Shown here in pieces: positions 8,546 through 15,326 of a DNA stretch of 42,477 nucleotides. The translations under genes and the position numbers were made by a program. Under the pieces are notes generated by a model. The model saw nothing but the letters and a program-made list of their open reading frames with translations, ran no database searches and was not told the origin of the DNA. Source of the DNA: Hyphomicrobiales bacterium. GTDB taxonomy: Bacteria > Pseudomonadota > Alphaproteobacteria > Rhizobiales > Beijerinckiaceae. How positions within the stretch are numbered: the stretch's first letter is position 1; every line of letters begins with the position of its first letter. The DNA lies in the NCBI GenBank assembly GCA_900470775.1, contig UCBZ01000017.1, positions 62,702-105,178 on the forward strand. Direction: 5' to 3'.

Positions 8546-8570
8546 ACGGCCGGGGTTTCCCGGCCGTTTT
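8546..8570 (+). terminator. intrinsic terminator between rplY and pth
   Basis: A perfect 9-bp stem, ACGGCCGGG (8546-8554) with CCCGGCCGT (8559-8567), has a GTTT loop and is followed by TTTGC. It ends 24 nt before the pth start, so pth is probably expressed by read-through or partial termination. Confidence 0.75.
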
Positions 8571-8593
8571 GCTATGTGGCGGAACGAACCATC

Positions 8594-9208
8594 ATGCTGA
8601 TCTTCGCCGGCCTCGGCAATCCGGGCACGCGCTATGCCCGCAACCGCCACAATATCGGCTTCATGGCGCTCGACGAGATCGCACGGGTGCAGCGCGCCTC
8701 GCCCTGGCGTTCGCGCTTTCAGGGGCAGGCCTGCGAGGCGACCATCGGGGCCGAGAAGATCGTCCTGCTCAAGCCGCAGACCTATATGAACGAATCCGGC
8801 CGCGCGATCGGCGAGGCGGCGCGCTTCTTCAAGGTCGAGCCCGCCGACGTCATCGTCTTCCACGACGAACTCGACCTCGCTCCCGCCAAGCTCCGGATGA
8901 AGCTCGGCGGCGGCAATGCCGGCCATAACGGCCTGCGCTCGACGACCGCCACGATCGGTAACGAATATCGCCGCGTCCGGATGGGCATCGGCCATCCCGG
9001 CCTCAAGGAACTCGTCCACGCCTATGTGCTGAGCGATTTCGGCAAGGCCGAGCAGCCCTGGGTCGAGGATCTCTGCACCGCCTGCGCCGACAATGCCGCC
9101 CTGCTGGCGGCCCATGACGATGCCGGCTTCCAGAACAAGGTCCACCTGTTCATGGAGGCGCGCGGCCATGGCGCCGTGAAGCGGCTTGGCGAGAAGGCCG
9201 GCGATTAA
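8594..9208 (+). CDS. pth: peptidyl-tRNA hydrolase
   Basis: A 204-residue cytosolic enzyme that cleaves peptidyl-tRNA released from ribosomes. Active-site residues of the bacterial Pth family are all seen: Asn9 in GLGNPG, catalytic His19 in RHNIGF, Asn66 in QTYMNESG, Asp91 in FHDELDL and Asn112 in AGHNGLRS. The frame opens at 8540, but [11 protein letters not shown] at 8594 is the conserved start. It follows rplY across a terminator. In related genomes ychF normally comes next; here a 1.6-kb block separates them. A long palindromic repeat begins 13 nt after the stop. Confidence 0.96.
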   Translation: MLIFAGLGNPGTRYARNRHNIGFMALDEIARVQRASPWRSRFQGQACEATIGAEKIVLLKPQTYMNESGRAIGEAARFFKVEPADVIVFHDELDLAPAKLRMKLGGGNAGHNGLRSTTATIGNEYRRVRMGIGHPGLKELVHAYVLSDFGKAEQPWVEDLCTACADNAALLAAHDDAGFQNKVHLFMEARGHGAVKRLGEKAGD

Positions 9209-9221
9209 CTCGTCCGAGAAC

Positions 9222-9349
9222 ACCCTCCGGCCCTCATCCTGAGGAGCGCCACAGGCGCGTCTCGAAGGATGCTCCAGCTTGCACCGGAGCCTCCTGAAGC
9301 ATCCTTCAAGACGCCGCTTCGCGGCTCCTAAGGATGAGGGCTGGAGGGT
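9222..9349. repeat. REP-like long palindromic element
   Basis: The ends CCCTCATCCT (9231-9240) and AGGATGAGGG (9331-9340) are perfect complements, extended by CCCTCC (9223-9228) and GGAGGG (9343-9348). Inside, GAAGGATGCTCCAG and the mirrored GAAGCATCCTTC add further pairing. It lies between the convergent pth and DUF5666-like genes and could terminate both. A partial relative lies at 18153-18194. This type of element recurs in intergenic spaces of many Hyphomicrobiales. Confidence 0.78.
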
Positions 9350-9388
9350 ATCGGGCCGGGGTTCTCATGACCGCCGAGCGGATCCCGA

Positions 9389-9991
9389 TCAATAAGGAAG
9401 CTGCGCGCCCGGCTTGGCGATGGTGATCCGGCTCGCGCTGAAGCTGCCATCGGCCTGCTTCGTCGCGGTCATCGCGACCTGGGCTCCGGCCTTCAGCTCG
9501 GAGGCATCGGCCGGCGTCGCCATGATGATGTTGGCATCGGGCGTGATCGCGACCTTCTGCTCGCCGCCGGGATAGGTCAGCACGATATTGGCGCCATCGA
9601 CGCGCGAGACGGTCTCGGCGACGGTCGCGTTCGTCATCGTCGAATCCGGCAGCACGCCCCAGGGACGATGTCCCTCGCCCGTGCCACGCATCGCCTCCGG
9701 GAAGATGAAGACCTGCACCGCCAGCAGCGATCCGTCGGGCTGAGGCCGCGCGCCGACGCCGATGAAGCCGCCCTTCTTGATGTCGGCCGTCGTCGCCTTG
9801 ACGACACCACCAACCGAATAGCCTGACGCCAGCGCAACCTTCGCCGACCCGCCATCGGCCGTCCTGATCATCAGCGTACCGCCCTCGGCGGTCTCGACCT
9901 CACCACGGATGCGTGTCGTGGGGGATTGGGCGGAGGCCAGGCTGGACACGGTGACGCCGAGCACGAGAAGAGCATTGGCCAGGAAACGCAT
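9389..9991 (-). CDS. exported DUF5666-like protein
   Basis: A 200-residue protein with a clear Sec signal peptide (MRFLANALLVLGVTVSSLASA, cleaved near residue 21), so it is probably periplasmic. The mature part consists of short beta-rich units such as IRGEVETAEGGTLMIRTADG and VSRVDGANIVLTYPGGEQKV, followed by RITIAKPGAQLPY. This is the pattern of DUF5666-type repeated small barrel domains, of unknown function. It is transcribed away from the toxin-antitoxin pair and toward pth, and its presence breaks the usual pth-ychF adjacency. The ribosome site is not obvious, so the start at 9991 rests on the signal peptide. Confidence 0.75.
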   Translation of the reverse strand: MRFLANALLVLGVTVSSLASAQSPTTRIRGEVETAEGGTLMIRTADGGSAKVALASGYSVGGVVKATTADIKKGGFIGVGARPQPDGSLLAVQVFIFPEAMRGTGEGHRPWGVLPDSTMTNATVAETVSRVDGANIVLTYPGGEQKVAITPDANIIMATPADASELKAGAQVAMTATKQADGSFSASRITIAKPGAQLPY

Positions 9992-10092
9992 GGGTCTTGG
10001 TCCGTTCGATCAGGGTGATGCAATGCCTTTTTCTGCGCTGGCAACGAGCCTGCCACCAAGCACGTTCGCGTGACCGGGCACGGCTCGAAACG

Positions 10093-10121
10093 TTGACACG
10101 GATACACGGAAACACGATAAT
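10093..10121 (+). promoter_or_regulatory. sigma-70 promoter of the vapBC-type pair
   Basis: A perfect -35 TTGACA (10093-10098) is followed after exactly 17 bp by GATAAT (10116-10121), one base from consensus. Transcription should start near 10128, leaving a leader of about 17 nt before the GTG at 10145. Confidence 0.75.
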
Positions 10122-10125
10122 CGTG
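10113..10125. promoter_or_regulatory. palindromic operator over the -10 box
   Basis: CACGAT-A-ATCGTG is a perfect 6-bp inverted repeat with a single central base, and it covers the -10 hexamer. Placement fits the autorepression usual for toxin-antitoxin operons with DNA-binding antitoxins. Binding by the adjacent antitoxin is inference. Confidence 0.55.
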
Positions 10126-10144
10126 GTGCCCGAGGAACGGTGCC

Positions 10145-10534
10145 GTGAAAAATCTGACATTGACATTGCCTGACGACATTTATGCCCGCCTTCGTGTCGA
10201 GGCGGCTCGGGACGGCAAAAGCATGTCGAAATTCGTGGTCGGGCTTCTCGAACGGCGCGTTGGTCGAACGATCAGCCAGCGCGAAGCGCTGGACAGGTTC
10301 CTCGCCGGGCCTCCTCTTCCGCTGTCGGACGAAAACGGCAAACTTCCTTCCCGGACGGAATTGTATGACGAGCACCTTCTTTCTCGACACGAACGTGCTG
10401 ATCTACAGCCGGGATCCGAGCGTGAAGCAAAAGCAGGAGCGCACGAAAATCTGGCTGAACGCTCTGGTCGAGACGAAGCCGCCAGTGATCAACCTGCAGG
10501 TCATCAACGAATTCTGTCACGCCGCGCTTCGTAA
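10145..10534 (+). CDS. ribbon-helix-helix type antitoxin, extended C-terminus
   Basis: A 129-residue ORF with a GTG start behind GAGGAA. The first 45 residues (MKNLTLTLPDDIYARLRVEA, then ARDGKSMSKFVVGLLERRVG) are typical of ribbon-helix-helix antitoxins that bind DNA through an N-terminal beta strand. The region to about residue 80 (PLPLSDENGKLPSRTELYDE) is what normally wraps the toxin. The last 50 or so residues lie inside the toxin gene in another frame and look like arbitrary translation, so the usual stop near the toxin start seems to be missing. The overlap is 170 nt. The pair should form a VapB-VapC-like complex that represses its own promoter. Whether the long tail matters is unknown. 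Confidence 0.78.
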   Translation: MKNLTLTLPDDIYARLRVEAARDGKSMSKFVVGLLERRVGRTISQREALDRFLAGPPLPLSDENGKLPSRTELYDEHLLSRHERADLQPGSEREAKAGAHENLAERSGRDEAASDQPAGHQRILSRRAS

Positions 10535-10811
10535 GCTTCCGCATCTCGGCGTTGCCACCGTGAGAGCCGACGCCGAAGGCTTGAGAATCTGGGGCGACAC
10601 GCCAATCGATCATCAGACGCTTGTCGATGCCTGGCGGATTCGCGAGGCAGCAGGCTATCAATGGTTCGATTGCGTGCTACTGGCGGCCGCACAAAATTTG
10701 GGTTGTTCCCACTTCCTCAGTGAAGACATGCGGCACGGTCACGTCGTAAACGGCATCACCATCGTCAATCCGTTCATCGCTCTTCCCGGCGATTTCAAGC
10801 TCCGAGACTGA
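10365..10811 (+). CDS. vapC: PIN domain toxin (VapC family)
   Basis: A 148-residue PIN-domain nuclease; VapC toxins cleave specific tRNA or rRNA sites and stop translation. The acidic catalytic set is visible: Asp8 in FFLDTNVLIYS, Glu49 in QVINEF, Asp102 in YQWFDCVLLAAA and Glu120-Asp121 in FLSEDM. The ATG at 10365 is chosen because the PIN fold begins only four residues later; the frame is open upstream to 10182 without family resemblance. It overlaps the antitoxin by 170 nt and ends 9 nt before ychF. The RNA target cannot be predicted from the sequence. Confidence 0.88.
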   Translation: MTSTFFLDTNVLIYSRDPSVKQKQERTKIWLNALVETKPPVINLQVINEFCHAALRKLPHLGVATVRADAEGLRIWGDTPIDHQTLVDAWRIREAAGYQWFDCVLLAAAQNLGCSHFLSEDMRHGHVVNGITIVNPFIALPGDFKLRD

Positions 10812-10820
10812 AAGACCACC

Positions 10821-11918
10821 ATGGGTTTCAAATGCGGTATCGTCGGCCTGCCGAATGTCGGCAAGTCGACCCTGTTCAACGCGCTGACGCAGACGGCGGC
10901 AGCCCAGGCGGCGAATTATCCATTCTGCACGATCGAGCCGAATGTCGGCGACGTCGCGGTGCCCGATGACCGGCTGGAGCAGCTGGCCAGGATCGCCGGC
11001 TCCAAGGAGATCATCCCGACGCGGCTGACCTTCGTCGACATCGCCGGCCTCGTGCGCGGCGCCTCGAAGGGCGAGGGCCTCGGCAACCAGTTCCTCGCCA
11101 ATATCCGCGAATGCGACGCCATCGCCCATGTCGTGCGCTGCTTCGAGGATGGCGACATCACCCATGTCGAGGGCAAGGTCGCGCCGATCAACGACATCGA
11201 GATCATCGAGACCGAGCTGATGCTGGCCGATCTCGAAAGCCTCGAGAAGCGCGTGCTGCCGCTGGAGAAGAAGGCCAAGACCGGCGACAAGGAGGCCAAG
11301 GAGCTGGCCGACCTGATGAACCGCTGCCTCGTCCTGCTGCGCGAGGGCAAGCCCGCTCGCCTCGTCCAGGTCGCCGCCGACGAGCGCCGCACCTTCGAGA
11401 CGCTCGGCCTGCTCTCGTCCAAGCCGGTGCTCTATGTCTGCAATGTCGAGGAAGCCAGCGCCGACAAGGGCAACGCCTTCTCGCAGATGGTCAAGGCGCG
11501 CGCAGCGGAGGAGAACGCGGTCGCCGTCGTCGTCTCCGCCAAGATCGAGAGCGAGATCGCGGTTTTACCTGCCGCCGACCAGAAGGATTATCTGGAGGCC
11601 GTCGGCCTTGAAGAACCCGGCCTGAACCGCGTCATCCGCGCCGGCTACACCCTGCTCGACCTCGTCACCTACTTCACGGTCGGCCCCAAGGAGGCGCGCG
11701 CCTGGACGATCGAGAAGGGCACCAAGGGTCCCGCCGCCGCCGGCGTGATCCATAGCGATTTCGAGAAGGGCTATATCCGCGCCGAGACGATCGCCTATCC
11801 CGACTACATCGCCAACAAGGGCGAGGCCGGCGCGCGCGAAGCCGGCAAGTTCCGGCTAGAAGGCAAGGAATATGTCGTCGCCGATGGCGACGTGCTGCAT
11901 TTCCGCTTCGCCAACTGA
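10821..11918 (+). CDS. ychF: redox-regulated ATPase YchF (OLA1 family)
   Basis: A 365-residue TRAFAC-class P-loop protein that binds ATP rather than GTP and associates with ribosomes; it has been linked to stress responses. Motifs: G1 GLPNVGKS at 9-16, G3 DIAG at 73-76, and NVEE at 208-211 in place of the NKxD guanine-specificity motif, which explains the ATP preference. A coiled-coil insertion (about 130-170) and a C-terminal TGS domain (about 280-363, ending EYVVADGDVLHFRFAN) complete the family layout. It begins only 9 nt after vapC with a weak ribosome site (GAAAGACC), so transcription from the toxin-antitoxin promoter and perhaps translational coupling are likely here. Confidence 0.95.
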   Translation: MGFKCGIVGLPNVGKSTLFNALTQTAAAQAANYPFCTIEPNVGDVAVPDDRLEQLARIAGSKEIIPTRLTFVDIAGLVRGASKGEGLGNQFLANIRECDAIAHVVRCFEDGDITHVEGKVAPINDIEIIETELMLADLESLEKRVLPLEKKAKTGDKEAKELADLMNRCLVLLREGKPARLVQVAADERRTFETLGLLSSKPVLYVCNVEEASADKGNAFSQMVKARAAEENAVAVVVSAKIESEIAVLPAADQKDYLEAVGLEEPGLNRVIRAGYTLLDLVTYFTVGPKEARAWTIEKGTKGPAAAGVIHSDFEKGYIRAETIAYPDYIANKGEAGAREAGKFRLEGKEYVVADGDVLHFRFAN

Positions 11919-11952
11919 GCACGTTCGTCAACTGAACAAGGCCTGCGACGCG

Positions 11953-12966
11953 ATGCTGTATTTCGAGGATTTCATCGTCGGCGAGACGGTTTCGACCGGC
12001 AGCATCGCGGTCTCGCAGGATGACATCATCGCCTTCGCCTCGCGCTTCGACGGGCAGGACTTCCATGTCGATCCGGAGAAGGCGAAGGCAAGCTTTGCCG
12101 GCACACTGATCGCCTCGGGCTGGCATAGCTGCTCGCTGCTGATGCGGTTGATGGCGGAAAGCTTCCTTTTGGCCTCCTCGGGCATGGGCGCGCCCGGCAT
12201 CGAGGAGGTCAAATGGCTGCGGCCCGTCCAGCCCGGCGACGTGCTGCATGGCCGCCGCAACGTGATCGAGATCAGGCCCTCGCGCTCGCGGCTCGAAATG
12301 GGGCTGGTGCGTTTCCGGCTCGAGTTGGTCAACCAGCGCGGGGAGACGGTGCTGGAGCAGGTCAACTGGATCATGTTCGGCCGGCGCGGCTCCGGTGCCG
12401 CGCAGGCTGCGGGCGACTGGCTCGCCCATCCGCCGCGCTATGTGCCGCCCGTGTCACCCAGCCCGATCGATCCGCCGACAACCCCAACCGAACCCGCGCG
12501 CTTCTTCGAAGACATCGAGATCGGCCAGAGCTTCGAGCTCGGCAGTTGCGTCTTCACGGCCGACGAGATCATCACCTTCGCCCGCTCCTTCGATCCGCAG
12601 CCTTTCCATATGGACGAGGCGGCCGCCAAGGCCTCGTCCTTCGGCTGGCTCGCAGCCTCGGGCTGGCATTCGGCCGCCGTCTGGATGGCGACCATGGTCA
12701 CGCATCGCCGGCGTCAGCTCGCGGCCTTCGGGCCGGGCCAGGCACCGCGGCTCGGCCCCTCCCCCGGTTTCAAGAACCTGAAATGGTCGAAGCCGGTCTT
12801 CGCCGGCGACCGCATCACCTATCGCTCAGAGGTGACCGACAAGCGCGCCTCAAGCTCGCGCCCGCAATGGGGCCTGTTCTTCCACCACAACACCGGCGTG
12901 AACCAGAACGGCGACGAGGTCTTCAGCTTCGACGGCTGCGTCTTCGTCGAGCGGAAACCCGCCTGA
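11953..12966 (+). CDS. tandem hot-dog (MaoC-like) dehydratase family protein
   Basis: A 337-residue protein made of two related MaoC-like hot-dog domains joined by a Pro-rich linker (about residues 155-180). Domain 1 has FDGQDFHVDPEKA then FAGTLIASGWHSCSLLMRLM; domain 2 has FDPQPFHMDEAAA then GWLAASGWHSAAVWMATM. The shared SGWHS and the His after the FDxQxFH-type segment match MaoC acyl dehydratases, which hydrate or dehydrate acyl-thioesters. Two domains in one chain are needed for a full active-site pair in many family members. The ATG at 11953 is the first in the conserved region; the frame is open from 11872. It follows ychF by 34 nt. The true substrate is unknown. Confidence 0.82.
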   Translation: MLYFEDFIVGETVSTGSIAVSQDDIIAFASRFDGQDFHVDPEKAKASFAGTLIASGWHSCSLLMRLMAESFLLASSGMGAPGIEEVKWLRPVQPGDVLHGRRNVIEIRPSRSRLEMGLVRFRLELVNQRGETVLEQVNWIMFGRRGSGAAQAAGDWLAHPPRYVPPVSPSPIDPPTTPTEPARFFEDIEIGQSFELGSCVFTADEIITFARSFDPQPFHMDEAAAKASSFGWLAASGWHSAAVWMATMVTHRRRQLAAFGPGQAPRLGPSPGFKNLKWSKPVFAGDRITYRSEVTDKRASSSRPQWGLFFHHNTGVNQNGDEVFSFDGCVFVERKPA

Positions 12967-12998
12967 GCATCTGCCGGCCTAAGCACCTGCCGGCCTGC
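12967..12998. repeat. short tandem duplication, two 16-bp units
   Basis: Two adjacent 16-bp units share CTGCCGGCCT and differ at three positions (a T/C near the start and the last two bases). They start directly after the stop codon of the hot-dog gene. Their meaning is unknown; a slipped duplication is the simplest explanation. Confidence 0.6.
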
Positions 12999-13116
12999 TT
13001 CCCGTGCCGGGAGCCTGTGCAGCCGCGATGCTTCTGGAATCGCCGATCAGCCTGTAGGCAAGGGACCTCAAGGCCGCAGCAAAAGCGGCCGAGCAAAAGC
13101 CGAGGGGGACTTCGCC

Positions 13117-14298
13117 GTGCCGACCGGACGCGTCTTCACGACAGGCCAGATCGCCGCTCTCGCCCGCAAGCGCCTGCCGCGCGCGATCTTCGATTTCGTC
13201 GAGGGCGGCGCCGGCTCTGAAGCCGCAGTGGCACGCAACCGTGCCCGCTTCGAGCAGATCGCTTTGATGCCGCAGGCCTTGCGGGATTGCTCGGCCGCCC
13301 ATTCCGAGGTGACGATCTTCGGCCGCCGCTACGCAGCCCCCTTCGGCGTCGCACCGATGGGCTTTGCCGATCTGGTCCGGCCCGGAACCGACCGTGCTCT
13401 GGCAGCAGCGGCGAAGGCGCAGAACATCCCCTATGTCCTGTCCACGGCCGCGACGACCTCGATCGAGACGATCGCCGCCATCGCGCAGGACAATCTCTGG
13501 TTCCAGCTCTATCCGGGCTCCGATGAGGCCACGGCCGCGAGCTTGATGGAGCGCGCGCTCAAGGCCGGCGTCACGACCCTCGTCGCCACGATCGACATTC
13601 CCGTTCCCGGCAAGCGCCCGCGCGATCTCGTCAACGGCCTCGCCATCCCGCTGCGGCCGTCGCTGCGCACGGTGCTTGATGTCGCCATGCACCCCGCTTG
13701 GGGCTTGCGCGCCCTGTTCGGGGAGCGCCTGGGCATGGCGAACTTCGTCGAGAACAAGGGCTCGCTGAGCGGTCTGGCCCATGCCGAATTCGTCTCGCGC
13801 CAGCTTTCCAGCGCCGGGCTCGACTGGAAGCGGCTCGAGCGCATTCGCCAGGCCTGGCCACATCACCTCGTCATCAAGGGCATCCTCAACCCGCAGGATG
13901 CGGTGATGGCCGAGCGCATCGGCGCCGACGGTATCGTCGTTTCCAACCATGGCGGCCGCCAGCTCGATTCCGCACCCTCCTCGATCGAGGTCCTGCCGGC
14001 GATCCGCGAGGCCTGCGGCGACCGGCTCACCCTGATCCTCGATAGCGGCGTGCGCAGCGGCGACGACATCGCCCGCAGTCTCGCCTCTGGGGCAGACTTC
14101 GTCCTGCTGGGCCGGCCGTTCCTGTTTGCAGTCGCGGCGCTCGGCCTGGCGCGCGGCCCCGATGCGATCATCGACATCCTCCGCGCCGAATTCCTGAACA
14201 CGCTCATCCATCTCGGCTGCGCCGACCCGACCGAGCTCGGCAGAGACCATCTCTGGCCAGAAAACCAAATCTCGCTGAGACAGGGTTCGAACCGATGA
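13117..14298 (+). CDS. FMN-dependent alpha-hydroxy-acid oxidase/dehydrogenase
   Basis: A 393-residue flavoenzyme of the lactate dehydrogenase (LldD) / glycolate oxidase family, oxidising a 2-hydroxyacid to a 2-oxoacid. The family signature SNHGGRQLD is at 276-284 with the catalytic base His278; Lys254 (LVIKGI) and the phosphate-binding DSGVRSGDD then LLGRPF complete the FMN site. The N-terminus IFDFVEGGAGSE replaces the DYVDGGAEDE form, so the Tyr near position 24 of glycolate oxidase is Phe here. The start is a GTG with AGGGGG 9 nt upstream. It overlaps the next gene by ATGA, so the two are coupled. The substrate (lactate, glycolate, mandelate or another hydroxyacid) cannot be told. Confidence 0.9.
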   Translation: MPTGRVFTTGQIAALARKRLPRAIFDFVEGGAGSEAAVARNRARFEQIALMPQALRDCSAAHSEVTIFGRRYAAPFGVAPMGFADLVRPGTDRALAAAAKAQNIPYVLSTAATTSIETIAAIAQDNLWFQLYPGSDEATAASLMERALKAGVTTLVATIDIPVPGKRPRDLVNGLAIPLRPSLRTVLDVAMHPAWGLRALFGERLGMANFVENKGSLSGLAHAEFVSRQLSSAGLDWKRLERIRQAWPHHLVIKGILNPQDAVMAERIGADGIVVSNHGGRQLDSAPSSIEVLPAIREACGDRLTLILDSGVRSGDDIARSLASGADFVLLGRPFLFAVAALGLARGPDAIIDILRAEFLNTLIHLGCADPTELGRDHLWPENQISLRQGSNR

Positions 14299-15191
14299 AG
14301 ATCGCGATCATGGGAGCCGGCGCCGTCGGCTGCTATTACGGCGCCATGCTGGCAAGGGCGGGCCATGCCGTGACGCTGATCACGCGGCCGCAGCATGTTG
14401 GGGCGATCAAAGAACGCGGCCTCGTCTTCGAGACCAGGGCCTTCACCGAGACCGTCCAGGTCACCGCGACGACGGAGCCGTCGGGCGTGGCCGATGCGGA
14501 GATTATCCTGTTCTGCGTGAAATCCGGCGATACGGCTTCGGCCGGCCAGGAGATCGCCCCTCACCTCGCCACCAGCGCCTCGATCTTGAGCCTGCAGAAC
14601 GGCGTCGACAACGCCGAACGCCTGCAGGAGGTGCTGGGCCGGCCGGTCATCCCGACGGCGGTCTATGTCGCCTCCGAGATGTCGGGGCCGGGCCATGTCA
14701 GGCATCACGGGCGTGGCGAACTCGTTATCGGCCCCGGTCCTTCGAGCGCGACGATCGCCGAGACTTTCGGACAGGCCGGCATCGGCACGGAGATTTCCGA
14801 CAACGTCATCGGCGCGCTCTGGACCAAGCTGATCGTCAACTGCGCCTACAACGCCTTCTCGGCCATCCCGCAGCTTCCCTATGGCCGGATGACGGCGGTC
14901 GAGGGCGTCTTCGCCAGCATGGCCGACATCGTCGCGGAATGCCTCGCCGTGGCGAAAGCGAGCAAGATCCAGGTCGACGAGAGCATTCTCGACAAAGTGC
15001 TCGCGCTGGCCTCGACGATGCCGGACCAGTTCTCCTCCACCGCCCACGACCTCGGGCGCGGTAAGACGACCGAGATCGACCACCTCAACGGCTATGTTGC
15101 CAGGATGGGCGCGCAGCTCGGGATTGCGACACCGGCCAACCGCTTGCTGACCGTCGTCGTCAAGCTGATGGAGGAACGCGCCCGCTCCTGA
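14295..15191 (+). CDS. ketopantoate reductase family protein (ApbA/PanE)
   Basis: A 298-residue NADP-binding protein with GAGAVG at 7-12 and the family's catalytic lysine in ALWTKLIVNCAYNAFSA (Lys178). Classic PanE reduces 2-dehydropantoate to pantoate for coenzyme A. However, the family also includes many paralogues acting on other 2-oxo/2-hydroxyacid pairs. Its ATGA overlap with a 2-hydroxyacid oxidase and the nearby 2-oxoacid-type TRAP receptor suggest a catabolic paralogue acting on a 2-oxo acid rather than pantothenate synthesis. That substrate inference is from context. Length and motifs are intact. Confidence 0.85.
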   Translation: MKIAIMGAGAVGCYYGAMLARAGHAVTLITRPQHVGAIKERGLVFETRAFTETVQVTATTEPSGVADAEIILFCVKSGDTASAGQEIAPHLATSASILSLQNGVDNAERLQEVLGRPVIPTAVYVASEMSGPGHVRHHGRGELVIGPGPSSATIAETFGQAGIGTEISDNVIGALWTKLIVNCAYNAFSAIPQLPYGRMTAVEGVFASMADIVAECLAVAKASKIQVDESILDKVLALASTMPDQFSSTAHDLGRGKTTEIDHLNGYVARMGAQLGIATPANRLLTVVVKLMEERARS

Positions 15192-15326
15192 ACGCCGCGC
15201 CGACGCGATGCGCCGAGCCGCCATGCCGGCATGCGCCCGCGTTCATTGTCGCCCATGCCCGGCGCTGCCATGCTGCCCGCACGCCGACAACGGCGAAGCA
15301 AAAAAATCGGGCAGGAAACGACATCC

